51,159 nucleotides of DNA from Maricaulis sp048268525 (GCF_048268525.1 NZ_JBLWVH010000025.1:1-51159), one strand, 5' to 3'; shown: positions 8,790 to 17,713, counted from the stretch's first letter. The notes: a model not told the origin generated them from the sequence alone. Numbers and translations are program-made.

Positions 8790-10160
8790 ATGACCTGGTC
8801 CCCCCAATCCTGGCGCTCCAAACCCGTCAGTCAGATGCCGAACTACAAGGATGCCGCCAAGCTGGACGCCGCGATCGCCGAGCTTTCGGCGCGTCCGGCC
8901 CTGGTCTTTGCCGGCGAGGCGCGGCGCCTGCACCGTCAGCTGGCGGATGTGTCGGCGGGCAAGGCCTTCCTGTTGCAGGGCGGTGATTGTGCCGAGAGCT
9001 TCAAGGAATTCTCGACCGAAGGCGTGCGCGACACGTTCCGTGTGCTGCTGCAGATGGCGGTGGTGATGACGTTTGCCGCCTCCAAGCCGATCGTGAAGGT
9101 CGGCCGGATCGCCGGCCAGTTCGCCAAGCCGCGCTCGGCCGACATGGAGACGATCGATGGTGTCTCCCTGCCCAGCTATCGCGGTGACAGCGTCAATGGT
9201 CCCGAATTCACGCCGGAAGCGCGCGAGCCCGATCCGCAGCGCCTGATCCGCGCCTATGATCAATCCGCCTCGACGCTGAACCTGTTGCGCGCCTTTGCGT
9301 CCGGCGGTTACGCCGACCTGCACAATGTCCACCAGTGGACCCAGGACTTCGTCAGCGACAGTCCGGCGGCGGAACGCTATGCCGAGACCGCGGCGCGCAT
9401 CTCCGAAGCCCTGGCCTTCATGAAGGCCTGCGGCATCGGTCGCGACAGTGCGCCCTCGCTGGAAGCCGTCGACTTCTTCACCAGTCACGAAGCGCTGCAT
9501 CTGCCTTTCGAGGAGGCGCTGACCCGCCGCGATCCCAATACCGGCCAGTGGTATGCCACCTCGGCGCACATGATCTGGACCGGCGAGCGGACCCGTCAGC
9601 TCGACGGTGCCCATGTCGAATATGCCCGCGGCATCGCCAATCCGGTCGGGGTCAAATGTGGTCCGACCATGCAGCCGGACGATCTGCTGCCACTGATTGA
9701 CGCGCTGAACCCGGACAATGAGGCCGGCCGCCTCGTCCTGATTGTGCGCATGGGGGCCGATAATGTGGTCAAGAACCTGCCCGCACTGGCCGCGGCGGTG
9801 ACCAAGGCCGGTCGCAAGGTGGTCTGGTCGTCCGACCCGATGCACGGCAATACGCACAAGACCTCCAACGGATACAAGACGCGCGATTTCGACCGCATCC
9901 TGTCCGAGCTCGAGGGCTTCATGGATGTACTCTATGCCGAGGGCGCCTATCCCGGCGGTGTGCATTTCGAGATGACCGGTCGCGACGTGACCGAATGTGT
10001 CGGCGGTGCCAAGACGGTCACCGAGGCCGATCTGGCGGCGCGCTATCACACCCATTGCGATCCGCGCCTGAATGCCGACCAGGCGCTCGACATGGCCTTC
10101 CGCATTGCCGAGAGCCTCAAGCGGGTCCGCAACAACAACTCGGCCGCCAACGCGGCCTGA
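8790..10160 (+). CDS. aroG: Class II 3-deoxy-7-phosphoheptulonate (DAHP) synthase
   Basis: Condenses phosphoenolpyruvate and erythrose-4-phosphate, the first step of aromatic amino acid synthesis. The 456-residue length and the motifs KPVSQMPNY (residues about 11-19), FLLQGGDCAESFKEF, WTGERTRQLDGAHVEY, GVKCGPTM and DPMHGNT mark the class II (plant/actinobacterial type) enzyme; it is not related in sequence to the E. coli AroFGH class I enzymes. The gene begins one base after gor ends. In class II enzymes a conserved cysteine and acidic residues bind the divalent metal; they are present in the motifs listed. Confidence 0.96.
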   Translation: MTWSPQSWRSKPVSQMPNYKDAAKLDAAIAELSARPALVFAGEARRLHRQLADVSAGKAFLLQGGDCAESFKEFSTEGVRDTFRVLLQMAVVMTFAASKPIVKVGRIAGQFAKPRSADMETIDGVSLPSYRGDSVNGPEFTPEAREPDPQRLIRAYDQSASTLNLLRAFASGGYADLHNVHQWTQDFVSDSPAAERYAETAARISEALAFMKACGIGRDSAPSLEAVDFFTSHEALHLPFEEALTRRDPNTGQWYATSAHMIWTGERTRQLDGAHVEYARGIANPVGVKCGPTMQPDDLLPLIDALNPDNEAGRLVLIVRMGADNVVKNLPALAAAVTKAGRKVVWSSDPMHGNTHKTSNGYKTRDFDRILSELEGFMDVLYAEGAYPGGVHFEMTGRDVTECVGGAKTVTEADLAARYHTHCDPRLNADQALDMAFRIAESLKRVRNNNSAANAA

Positions 10161-10187
10161 CCTGCCGGTCAGGCGTCAGCCAAAGAA

Positions 10188-10219
10188 AAACGCCGCCTGG
10201 AGCAATCCGGGCGGCGTTT
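10188..10219. terminator. Bidirectional intrinsic terminator between aroG and the HU gene
   Basis: A perfect 10-bp stem AAACGCCGCC / GGCGGCGTTT with a 12-base loop. On the minus strand it is followed by TTTTTCTTT, a good U-tract for the HU gene; on the plus strand the tail is weaker (TTTCACTT) but still suits aroG. Confidence 0.8.
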
Positions 10220-10246
10220 CACTTGATCGGTACCTGAAAGGCTGGA

Positions 10247-10513
10247 TCAGATGTCTTTCAGAGCCGCTGCCGGGCGGAAAGCCGCCTGGGTGCGAGCCTT
10301 GGACATCATCGTTTCGCCGGTGCGCGGGTTGCGCACTTCGCGGGCTTCGCGGTGCTTGGCGTAGAAGGTGCCGAAGCCAGCGATCTGGACACTGTCATTG
10401 CCCTTCACCGAGCCGACAATGGCTTCGATGGCGGAATCAACAGCTTCGCCCGCTTGTGCACGGGACAGGCCGGTTTTTTCGGCGACGGCTTTGGCAAGAT
10501 CAGACTTGTTCAT
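10247..10513 (-). CDS. HU family DNA-binding protein
   Basis: Small nucleoid protein that bends DNA as a dimer. The 88-residue product MNKSDLAKAVAEKTGLSRAQ... has the two N-terminal helices, the GFGTFYAKHREAREVRNPRT beta-arm start (residues about 46-65) and the arm segment RNPRTGETM typical of HU/IHF proteins. GRNPxTG with a GETM rather than a GEE/IHF signature favours HU. The ATG is preceded by a GGGGGGAA Shine-Dalgarno sequence; a long in-frame extension upstream has no coding features. It ends at the bidirectional terminator shared with aroG. A single HU gene would form homodimers unless another copy lies elsewhere. Confidence 0.94.
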   Translation of the reverse strand: MNKSDLAKAVAEKTGLSRAQAGEAVDSAIEAIVGSVKGNDSVQIAGFGTFYAKHREAREVRNPRTGETMMSKARTQAAFRPAAALKDI

Positions 10514-10717
10514 AGGGTTCCCCCCAGTTGTTCGCGGTCCGGCAAGTACGGTCATCGTATCCGTCCGGTAGTCGCGTGTTCGTTGACGGTCCATCAAGGC
10601 CAAGAACTGCCCGTCATTGCAAGCTGCAACAGGCGAATCCGCGCCAAATCGCTGCAATTTCCCCGGTAAAACGCGGTTTTTCACAGTTCGGCCCCCAAAT
10701 TGCGTACATTGAACAGC

Positions 10718-10906
10718 ATGTATCAGGGTGAACCGCATCATAACGCCGCTCCGACGAATCGCCCGATTCGCATGCTCCCGTTCGCACTCGCAGCAGGTTT
10801 GGGCGTTTATCTGCTTGCTCATCTCGCAGGTGCGGGGGAGGTGTGGACGCCGATCCTGGCCGCCATCGCGGCCGGCTGGACCCTGGGCCGACTGACCCGA
10901 CGCTAG
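10718..10906 (+). CDS. Small membrane protein, 62 aa, uncharacterised
   Basis: No function recognised. From the ATG at 10718 the product is MYQGEPHHNAAPTNRPIRML followed by two hydrophobic segments, about residues 20-38 (LPFALAAGLGVYLLAHLAG) and 42-57 (VWTPILAAIAAGWTLG), ending in a basic RLTRR tail. The compact two-helix plan with positive ends looks like a genuine membrane protein. Translation signals are weak and the opposite frames are also open because of high GC, so confidence is moderate. It lies between the HU gene and a DUF3667-like gene, both on the other strand. Confidence 0.55.
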   Translation: MYQGEPHHNAAPTNRPIRMLPFALAAGLGVYLLAHLAGAGEVWTPILAAIAAGWTLGRLTRR

Positions 10907-10912
10907 ACGAGG

Positions 10913-11647
10913 TCAGCCGGTCGGCGGGACCTGACCCAATGCCCAGAAGATACTGATCAACAGGGTCGAGATCCGGGCGATCATCGACAGGGCCAGGACC
11001 ACCAGGGCGAGAACGAGAGACTTGCCGATCGCGCCGGGCCACGCCGACGCGAATCCGGTCCGGACCACCGGGATGGCCACGAGCACGAAAACCGACATGT
11101 TCAGCACCATCCCCCACTGCAGGATGCCGGGCCAGATCGTCGAGGCGAGCAGGACGAGTGTGCTCGACACGGCAGTGGCGGTAATCGGGATGAAGTAACA
11201 TTGTGTGGCGTGGAGACGGTTCACACTGTTGCGCATGGCCCTCAGCACCAACAGGCCGGGCGGGATCAGCAGGGCTTCGATCGGAACGTAGATCAGGGCC
11301 GCCATGGTCGAGATGGCGTCACGCACGGCCCCGACATCGCGGCGCCCCTCGTGCAGGGCATCGCCAAAGGCGGCACCGTCGGAGGAGGCCCGCCAGATGA
11401 TTTCGCCCCAACCGCCCCAGATCATCGACAGGACGAACATCCAGGTCAGGACGCCGAACCAGACCCGCATCGTCGGGGTATAGGTGTCGCGATCACCCGA
11501 CAGGAATGTCCGGGCGACGGTTCCAGGGCGCAGGAAAATGTCCCTCAGCGTGCGCAAGCTTCGATAGTTGAAGCTCAGCACCTCGTCGAGCACGTCCTCG
11601 AGGACGCGTCGCTGTTCGGGCTTTTCTTCCTGCGCCCTGTCCGTCAT
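10913..11647 (-). CDS. DUF3667-like membrane protein (first of two)
   Basis: A 244-residue protein with a hydrophilic N-terminus, the segment VLSFNYRSLRTLRDIFLRPG (residues about 21-40) and GDRDTYTPTMRVWFGVLTW, followed by four or five membrane spans. The pattern (helix - RTLRDhhLRPG - about ten residues - Y-x-P-x-R) is that of DUF3667 proteins, here without the N-terminal zinc ribbon many of them have. Its ATG overlaps the stop of the upstream oxidoreductase (TGATG), so the two are cotranscribed. A second protein of the same plan lies upstream of that oxidoreductase at 12666-13502. Function unknown; the family is usually near membrane or lipid genes without a proven role. Confidence 0.8.
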   Translation of the reverse strand: MTDRAQEEKPEQRRVLEDVLDEVLSFNYRSLRTLRDIFLRPGTVARTFLSGDRDTYTPTMRVWFGVLTWMFVLSMIWGGWGEIIWRASSDGAAFGDALHEGRRDVGAVRDAISTMAALIYVPIEALLIPPGLLVLRAMRNSVNRLHATQCYFIPITATAVSSTLVLLASTIWPGILQWGMVLNMSVFVLVAIPVVRTGFASAWPGAIGKSLVLALVVLALSMIARISTLLISIFWALGQVPPTG

Positions 11648-12642
11648 CAGATCTTGACCAGCATCTTGCCGGTGTTCTGACCGGTGAACAGACCCGAGAA
11701 AGCAGCGGGAGCGTTCTCGATACCCTCCATCACCGTCTCCGCGGGCTTGATCTTGCCGGCGGCCATCCAGTTGCCGAGATCGCTCACGAAGTCGGTGAAC
11801 ATGTCGGCATGGTCGGAGACAATGAAGCCACGAATGGTCAGCGACTTGCCGATCATCATGGTCAGATTGTCGGGCAGGGTGGCGGCGCTGGTGTCGTTAT
11901 AGCGCTGGATCATGCCGCAGGCGGCGATCCGGCCCTTGCGGCGCAGCGTGTTCAGGGCGGCGGTGAAATGCGTGCCACCGACATTCTCGAAATAGCCGTC
12001 AACGCCGTCCGGCGCGACCGCTGTAATGGCGGCGGTCAGATCATCGGTCGCCTTGTAGTCGACCACATGGTCGGCGCCGAGTGACTTCACGAAGGCACAC
12101 TTCTCTGCACCACCGGCCGTAGCGACCACGGTCGCCCCCATCGCCTTGGCGAACTGGATGCCCGATGAGCCGACAGCACCGGCACCGGCCGACATCCACA
12201 GGGTCTCGCCCGGCTGCAGGTCGATCATGCGCTTGATACCGACATAGGCGGTCAGGCCCGGCATGCCGGCAATGCCGAGAAAGGCCTGCGGCGGCAGGAT
12301 CGAGGTGTCGATCTTGGTCAGGCCGGCACCCGGCGCCGTATAGGCTTCACGCCAGCCATGCATCGAGCTGACATGGTCGCCCGGCTTCAGCCCGTCGAAA
12401 TTGCTCTCGATCACTTCGCCGACGGCGCCGCCATCCATCACCTGGCCGATCCCGAAGGGGGCGATATAGGTGTGGATGCCGCTCATGCGTCCGCGCATGT
12501 AGGGATCGACAGAGATGTAGAGATTGCGGACCAGGACCTCCCCGTCGCCGGGCGCGGGAACGTCCGTTTCCACGACGTCATAGTATTTCGGATCCGGTGC
12601 GCCCTTCAGATAGGCGTTCAAATGGATTTCACGCGATTTCAT
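11647..12642 (-). CDS. NADP-dependent MDR-family oxidoreductase (CurA/YncB-like)
   Basis: A zinc-independent medium-chain dehydrogenase/reductase of 331 residues, the group that reduces alpha,beta-unsaturated ketones or prostaglandin-like enones using NADPH. It starts MKSREIHLNAYLKGAPDPKY, has the substrate-domain segment NLYISVDPYMRGRM (residues about 47-60, typical of the leukotriene B4 12-hydroxydehydrogenase/CurA subgroup), and the cofactor-binding ASAGAGAVGSSGIQFAKAMG region with the AxxGAVG fingerprint. It lacks catalytic-zinc ligands. The start is set at this ATG because the upstream open frame overlaps the DUF3667-like gene in another frame. It is sandwiched between two DUF3667-like genes on the same strand. 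True substrate unknown. Confidence 0.9.
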   Translation of the reverse strand: MKSREIHLNAYLKGAPDPKYYDVVETDVPAPGDGEVLVRNLYISVDPYMRGRMSGIHTYIAPFGIGQVMDGGAVGEVIESNFDGLKPGDHVSSMHGWREAYTAPGAGLTKIDTSILPPQAFLGIAGMPGLTAYVGIKRMIDLQPGETLWMSAGAGAVGSSGIQFAKAMGATVVATAGGAEKCAFVKSLGADHVVDYKATDDLTAAITAVAPDGVDGYFENVGGTHFTAALNTLRRKGRIAACGMIQRYNDTSAATLPDNLTMMIGKSLTIRGFIVSDHADMFTDFVSDLGNWMAAGKIKPAETVMEGIENAPAAFSGLFTGQNTGKMLVKI

Positions 12643-12665
12643 CAACCAACTCCCGTTTGTGATTT

Positions 12666-13502
12666 TTATGATGAGGATAATTCGGCAAACGCTTCTGGCG
12701 ACAGCAGCGCCAGGAGGTGCAGGCCGAATGAGTGCTCCAGCACCCAGTCGATCGTGATGTAGGTACCGATTATCGTGATCAACATGGTGATGGGTAAAAG
12801 GGCGACAAGTCCGGCGAGGCGCAAAACCAGGGCGGTGACCGATTTGCCGTAAAGTCGGGCCAGCAAAATGCCGGCATATACATAGAACACCGCCAGTGCG
12901 ATCACCATGCCGGCCGCCATGCCGGCCCCGCCCAGTGTATGCAGCGGGATCAGGGCGATCATCACAATGAAGCTGGTATTGGTGACGGCAAGATAGATTT
13001 GCACATGCCCCCAGGTCGGAATCGATGGCCGGAAAAGCTTGAGCGCGATCAGGTAGGGCAGGGAAGACAGGACGGTGAGTGGCCACAAGGTGAGCGACTG
13101 GACAGCCCTCAACTCGGCCTCGACCCTTTCCAGGGTAAGTGGCGTGTCGAACTCCATGCGCGTCGTTGTCAGCCAAGCCGCGACATCAATATCGGGTTCC
13201 GTTGCTGTCATCGACTCGATCGTCGCGGTCACCGGGGTGCCGAACAGGGCCGCCGCGACAAACTGGAAGGAGAACAGCGCGATGAAGACGCGGATCGGCG
13301 ACAGGTAGCGCTCATAATCGCGCTCGATCCCGGCGGTGGCGACCGTCACCGGCTTGAGGAAATAGTCGCGTATGGTCCGGAAAATGCGCGCATCAACATC
13401 GAAGACCGCGATTGAAAGGGAATCCAGCGGCGTATCGCCGTCGCGTTTGCCGGGGCCTTCCAGATTGCCAGGGCCGTCCTGATCGCCTTGAGTTTCCGTC
13501 AC
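12666..13502 (-). CDS. DUF3667-like membrane protein (second of two)
   Basis: A 278-residue protein from a GTG start preceded by GGGGAAAG. A polar, Gly/Asp-rich N-terminus (about 25 residues) is followed by DVDARIFRTIRDYFLKPVTV and RDYERYLSPIRVFIALFSF, aligning with the RTLRD-x-FLRPG and Y-x-P-x-R blocks of the neighbour at 10913-11647, then a large periplasmic-type loop and four membrane spans. The two are diverged paralogues, recognisable by motif order more than by identity. The MDR oxidoreductase starts 24 bp after its stop. Function unknown. Confidence 0.78.
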   Translation of the reverse strand: MTETQGDQDGPGNLEGPGKRDGDTPLDSLSIAVFDVDARIFRTIRDYFLKPVTVATAGIERDYERYLSPIRVFIALFSFQFVAAALFGTPVTATIESMTATEPDIDVAAWLTTTRMEFDTPLTLERVEAELRAVQSLTLWPLTVLSSLPYLIALKLFRPSIPTWGHVQIYLAVTNTSFIVMIALIPLHTLGGAGMAAGMVIALAVFYVYAGILLARLYGKSVTALVLRLAGLVALLPITMLITIIGTYITIDWVLEHSFGLHLLALLSPEAFAELSSS

Positions 13503-13691
13503 GCACTTTCCCCCCGTCTCGGCGGTATCCTAGGCCGGGCCGGTTGTGGTGCAAGCCGCGATTGTTGGGCCTCGCGACTGACGATCGCAGCGTCTGCCCT
13601 GCAATCGCCCGAAACAAGTGGTGATGCATGGGGTGCTTGATCGTGACAGCCGCAGCGCTATTCACGGCGGCATCAATCGAGGTTTTTGTTC

Positions 13692-14621
13692 ATGACATCC
13701 AATTCTCGCATCCTGCGGACCGGCGTTGTCGGTGCCGGCGTGTTCGGCGGCTTCCATGCGTCGAAATATGCGGCCAATGAGCGGGTCGAGCTGGTGGGAG
13801 TCTATGAACCGGAGCTGGATCGCGCGCGGGCGCTGGCCGACAGGCATGGCGTCAAGGCCTATGACAATTTCGCCGATTTCCTGTCAGGCGTGGATGCCAT
13901 CACCGTCGCCAGCCCGGCGGTCCATCACTTTGAAGCGGCCGCCACGGCGCTGGCCCTCGGCAAACATGTCCTGGTAGAGAAGCCGATTGCAGCGTCGGTC
14001 GAGGAGGCGCGGGAGCTGATTGCCCTGGCATCCCGGCACGGCTGTGTGCTCCAGGTCGGTCATCAGGAACGCTTCGTTTTCAACGCCATGGGCCTGTTCG
14101 CGGTTGATGCCACGCCGAAGAAGATCACGGCCAGCCGGATGGGCCCACCATCCGACCGTTGCCTCGACGTTTCGGTGACCCTCGATCTCATGATCCATGA
14201 TCTGGACCTGGTGATCGCATTGTCGGGCAGCGCGGTGAAGACGGTTTCCGGACAGGTCGATGAGGGTCGCTTCGGACATCCCGACATAGCCCGTGCCAGC
14301 CTGGTGTTTGACAATGGCTGCGAGGCCGAACTGACTGCCAGTCGGGTCCATCACGAGCGCGACCGCAAGATGCGTGTGGAGTATGAGAATGGAGTTCTGG
14401 ACATCGATTTTGTCGCCAAGACGTTCGAGAATTCCACGCCCTACAATCTCAATCCGGATTTTGCGGACGATCCGATCGCGAAGGATTCACTCGGTGCCAA
14501 TGTGTCGGCCTTCATTGCTGCCGTCCTGGATGGCGGGCCGGTCGCCGTACCGGGAATCGCGGGATTGCGGGCGCTCGACGCTGCACGGGCCATCGACGGC
14601 GCCCGGAGCTACGGCTCCTGA
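13692..14621 (+). CDS. Gfo/Idh/MocA family oxidoreductase
   Basis: A 309-residue NAD(P)-dependent sugar oxidoreductase. The N-terminal Rossmann fold has TGVVGAGVFGGFHASKYAAN with GxGxxG (residues about 10-17), then VDAITVASPAVHH and GKHVLVEKPIA, the EKP signature holding the conserved lysine. The C-terminal domain contains DLMIHDLDLVIAL with the conserved His. The combination GFHASKY and LQVGHQERF resembles the oxidoreductases found beside lipid A genes in Alphaproteobacteria, some of which make 3-amino-sugars (GnnA), but no lipid A gene is next to it here, so the substrate is left open. ATG at 13692 has GAGG upstream; nadE follows after 40 bp. Confidence 0.9.
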   Translation: MTSNSRILRTGVVGAGVFGGFHASKYAANERVELVGVYEPELDRARALADRHGVKAYDNFADFLSGVDAITVASPAVHHFEAAATALALGKHVLVEKPIAASVEEARELIALASRHGCVLQVGHQERFVFNAMGLFAVDATPKKITASRMGPPSDRCLDVSVTLDLMIHDLDLVIALSGSAVKTVSGQVDEGRFGHPDIARASLVFDNGCEAELTASRVHHERDRKMRVEYENGVLDIDFVAKTFENSTPYNLNPDFADDPIAKDSLGANVSAFIAAVLDGGPVAVPGIAGLRALDAARAIDGARSYGS

Positions 14622-14661
14622 CCCTCTTGCGGGGACCTGCGGCGCGGTCTAAATCGCGGCC

Positions 14662-16320
14662 ATGACAGATCGCATCATCCTCGTCACCGCCCAGCTCAAC
14701 CCGGTCGTCGGGGATGTGGCGGGCAATCTGGCCAAGGCCCGCGCCGCGCACGCTGAAGCGAAGACGCGCGGCGGCGACATGGTCGTCTTCCCGGAAATGT
14801 TCCTGCTCGGCTATCCGCCCGAGGATCTGGTCCTGAAACCGTCGGCGGTGGAGGCCTGCCGGTCTGCCCTCGACGAGCTGGCAGCCATCACCCGCGACGG
14901 GCCGGCGATCCTGATCGGCCTCCCGTGGCGGCAGAACAAGCGCCTGCACAACGCCGTGGCCCTGCTGGATGAGGGCCACCTGGTCGCCCTGCGCTTCAAG
15001 CGCGAGCTGCCCAATTATGCGGTCTTCGACGAGAAACGCGTGTTCGAGCCGGGCCCGATGCCCGACATCGTCAAATGGCGCGGCATAAAGCTGGGCCTGC
15101 CGATCTGCGAAGACCTGTGGCTGGGTGACGTCCCTCAGGCGCTGATCGACAAGGGCGCCGAGATGATCATCACGCTCAACGGCTCGCCCTGGCGCCGCAC
15201 GATCGAGCGTGAACGCAAACAGGCTTTCTCCGGCTGGTTTGACAATTGGGCCTCACCCAAGGCGATGATTTTCGTCAATCAGGTCGGTGGCCAGGACGAG
15301 CTGGTTTTCGATGGCGCCTCCTTCTCGCGCGACAGCGAAGGCCGCGAAGTCCAGCGTCTGCCTGCCTTTGAAGAAGCCATTGATGCTGTCGAATGGGTCC
15401 GCACCGACAAGGGCTGGTTCGGTGCCGGCGGCCAGGTCGTCTCGGTCAAGTCAGATCTCGAAGCCGACTGGAAGGCGATGACCCGGGCGCTGGGCGATTA
15501 TATCGGCAAGAATGGCTTTCCCGGTGTTGTGCTGGGCATGTCCGGCGGGATCGATAGTGCGATCTCGGCGGCCATCGCGGTCGACGCGCTGGGCGCCGAC
15601 AAGGTCTGGGCGGTGATGATGCCGTCGAAATACACCAGCCAGGAAAGCTTCGAGGACGCCAAGGCCTGCGCCGAGGCGCTGGGCATTCGCTATGACATCA
15701 TCGATGTCGAGCCGACCATCGCCTCCTTCAACGCTATCCTGTCGACGCCCTTCAAGGGCACCCAGCCGGACACGACTGAGGAAAACCTGCAATCGCGGGC
15801 CCGCGGCGTGGTGCTGATGGCGCTGTCCAACAAGTTTGGCCCGATGGTGCTCTCGACCGGCAACAAGTCGGAAATGGCGGTTGGCTATGCCACCCTCTAT
15901 GGCGACATGAATGGCGGCTATAACGCCCTCAAGGACATCTACAAGACGGAGGTCTTCGAGCTGGCCTGGTGGCGCAATTCGGCCAATCACCAGGTCGGTC
16001 TCGGCCCGGTCGGCCAGGTCATCCCGGAACGCATCATCACCAAGCCGCCCTCGGCCGAGCTGGCCGAAGACCAGAAAGACCAGGACAGCCTGCCGCCCTA
16101 TGATGTGCTGGATGCCATCCTCTACGGCCTGATCGAGGAGGAGCGTTCGGTTCGCGACCTTGTCGCTGACGGTCATGACGAGGCCGAGGTCAAGCGTATC
16201 GAAAACCTGCTCTACCGCGCCGAATACAAGCGCCGCCAGGCCCCGCCCGGCGTCAAGATCGGCCCCAAGAATTTTGGCCGCGATCGGCGCTATCCGATCA
16301 CCAATCGCTTCCGGAACTAG
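14662..16320 (+). CDS. nadE: Glutamine-dependent NAD+ synthetase
   Basis: Final step of NAD synthesis: amidation of nicotinic acid adenine dinucleotide with glutamine-derived ammonia. The 552-residue protein is a fusion. The N-terminal nitrilase-type glutaminase carries the Glu-Lys-Cys triad, with Glu45 in VVFPEMFLLGYPPED, a lysine in FKRELPNYAVFDEKRVF and the cysteine in GLPICEDLW. The C-terminal synthetase has the ATP pyrophosphatase P-loop VLGMSGGIDSA (residues about 291-301) and STGNKSEMAVGYATLYGDM. The ATG is the first in frame, about 40 bp after the oxidoreductase. It ends just upstream of a REPIN-like repeat. Confidence 0.97.
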   Translation: MTDRIILVTAQLNPVVGDVAGNLAKARAAHAEAKTRGGDMVVFPEMFLLGYPPEDLVLKPSAVEACRSALDELAAITRDGPAILIGLPWRQNKRLHNAVALLDEGHLVALRFKRELPNYAVFDEKRVFEPGPMPDIVKWRGIKLGLPICEDLWLGDVPQALIDKGAEMIITLNGSPWRRTIERERKQAFSGWFDNWASPKAMIFVNQVGGQDELVFDGASFSRDSEGREVQRLPAFEEAIDAVEWVRTDKGWFGAGGQVVSVKSDLEADWKAMTRALGDYIGKNGFPGVVLGMSGGIDSAISAAIAVDALGADKVWAVMMPSKYTSQESFEDAKACAEALGIRYDIIDVEPTIASFNAILSTPFKGTQPDTTEENLQSRARGVVLMALSNKFGPMVLSTGNKSEMAVGYATLYGDMNGGYNALKDIYKTEVFELAWWRNSANHQVGLGPVGQVIPERIITKPPSAELAEDQKDQDSLPPYDVLDAILYGLIEEERSVRDLVADGHDEAEVKRIENLLYRAEYKRRQAPPGVKIGPKNFGRDRRYPITNRFRN

Positions 16321-16350
16321 GTTTCGGCCTCACCGCCTCACACAATATTT

Positions 16351-16466
16351 GTCATCCCTGATGAACGCCCCGCGCAGGCGGGGCGCAAGTCAGGGACCTA
16401 TGTGGCTGCGACCTGTTGGGTCCCCGTCTTGCGTCCGGCCTTTGCCGGACATCCAACGGGGATGAC
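16351..16466 (+). repeat. REPIN-like palindromic repeat, copy A
   Basis: About 116 bp starting GTCATCCC and ending GGGATGAC. It consists of two inverted modules of about 50 bp: 16351-16400 (plus) and 16417-16466 (minus). Each reads GTCATCCC-x-G, a GC-rich hairpin (GCCCCGC GCAG GCGGGGC in the first), GCAAG, then GGGACC. The whole element is about 90% identical to the reverse complement of copy B at 19597-19710. Such paired inverted REP modules are known in many bacteria as nonautonomous elements; the GTCATCCCCGC...GCGGGGACCC theme is widespread in Alphaproteobacteria. Confidence 0.85.
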
Positions 16467-16585
16467 AAGGCTTGTCGGTTGTTGGTTTTGAGAGCGCCTG
16501 CCCAGCCCCACCACCTGCGTCACCCCGCCACATTCGTTACGTCGGTTATTTCTGTCAAAACAGAAAAGTACGAATGGAGGTGGAT

Positions 16586-17194
16586 ATGACCGCATATGGC
16601 AGGCTCCCCGGAACGCTCCCGCGAACGCTGGCCCGGAACGCTGTCCGGATGGCGCAGCGGGATGTCGTTCTTGACCGCATGACGAACCGCAACACCCCGG
16701 GCGCGGGTGCCGACAGGGCCGTGACCGGCTCTGTGACGCCACCCCGCACATGCAGCCCGGTGGTCGCCTGGCTCACCGGTTGCGCGGCCACGGCTCTGAC
16801 CGGGTACTGGGCAATCGGTGTCGCCGATCTTGCCGGCGGGCAGAGCGAACCTCTGGGCTTTCTGGCCGTGTTGGCCGGCGCTCTGCCTGGGGCCTTGGCC
16901 TATGCCGCGTTGGTGGCCTTCCTGACCGCCATTCCCATGCCGCTCCTTGTCCTTGCCGAACGCGCCGCACATTGGCGGCGTGGCGCATCGGATTTCCTCA
17001 CCGCGGCCTTGATGGGGGCGGTACTGGCCCAACTGTTCGGCTGGCCGGTTCTGGACGGTCCGCGCGGCATCGCGCTGACTTTGTTCGCGGCCTTCAGCGG
17101 CGGCGTTGGCGGTCTGGCCTACTGGCTGGCCGCCGGGAGACCCGGCCCGTGCAGAGGGGATGGAGAGATTGGGCTCGGGAGGGCACCGGCATGA
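16586..17194 (+). CDS. Membrane protein, first of a tandem paralogous triplet
   Basis: A 202-residue protein of unknown function. The ATG at 16586 has GGAGGT five bases upstream, a clear choice over earlier in-frame ATGs. After a polar, basic N-terminal stretch of about 60 residues come four hydrophobic spans. The C-terminal part has the signature shared by the next two genes: a hydrophobic helix ending in FLTAIPMPLLVLAERAAHW, a glycine-rich helix pair and a final GLAYWLAAGRPGP. Its stop overlaps the ATG of the next gene (ATGA). The triplet and gltX lie between two inverted REPIN-like repeats. Confidence 0.82.
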   Translation: MTAYGRLPGTLPRTLARNAVRMAQRDVVLDRMTNRNTPGAGADRAVTGSVTPPRTCSPVVAWLTGCAATALTGYWAIGVADLAGGQSEPLGFLAVLAGALPGALAYAALVAFLTAIPMPLLVLAERAAHWRRGASDFLTAALMGAVLAQLFGWPVLDGPRGIALTLFAAFSGGVGGLAYWLAAGRPGPCRGDGEIGLGRAPA

Positions 17195-17685
17195 CGACGA
17201 TCTGGAAGACAGCGTTTGGTGCGGACCCCTTGCAGGCAATCGGGGCCTGGATGGTTGCCTGTTATGTGGCGGGCGCGGCAGTTTCGCTCGAGTTTGGCCT
17301 GTACCAGGGTATTGTCGTCGAAAACGCGCTGGCGGCCGGATTGAGCACGATACTGATCGCACCGTTCTTGGGCTTTCTCGTCGGCTTTGTCGTGGCCTTC
17401 TTCACAGCCATACCCGCGTTGATTCTGACCAGTGTGATCCGCGCCATCCGCTGGCCCCGTCCCCTTGCCGACATGATCGGTGGCGCCGGTCTCGGTGCCG
17501 CGTTGATTGTTGGGATAAGCGGGGTGGCGATAACCAGGGGGGGCAGCTGGAGCGGCTGGCTGACCGTGGCAGGTTTCGCCCTCGCCGGCGCCATCAGCGG
17601 TTGGGTTTATTGGCGCGTCGCCGGGCGGCCTCGCCCGAATGATCCTCTGCCGCAGAAAATCGTTCAGGATCATGTCTTTGATTGA
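17191..17685 (+). CDS. Membrane protein, second of a tandem paralogous triplet
   Basis: A 164-residue protein with four predicted spans and no recognised domain. It begins MTTIWKTAFGADPLQAIGAW; the middle contains FVVAFFTAIPALILTSVIRA followed by IRWPRP, and the end is SGWVYWRVAGRPRP, both aligning with the flanking genes. Translationally coupled to the first gene through ATGA. A 28-bp gap with its own GAAGGGG ribosome-binding site separates it from the third. The paired spans with a small-x-small packing pattern suggest a homo- or hetero-oligomeric membrane bundle, but this is inference. Confidence 0.82.
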   Translation: MTTIWKTAFGADPLQAIGAWMVACYVAGAAVSLEFGLYQGIVVENALAAGLSTILIAPFLGFLVGFVVAFFTAIPALILTSVIRAIRWPRPLADMIGGAGLGAALIVGISGVAITRGGSWSGWLTVAGFALAGAISGWVYWRVAGRPRPNDPLPQKIVQDHVFD

Positions 17686-17713
17686 TAAGAGTAAGGCCGG
17701 GAAGGGGATCATC

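Noticed and set aside
12643..13176. Long N-terminal extension of the MDR oxidoreductase
   Set aside because: It overlaps the DUF3667-like gene in another frame, and the extra residues are His/Arg-rich and unlike the family.
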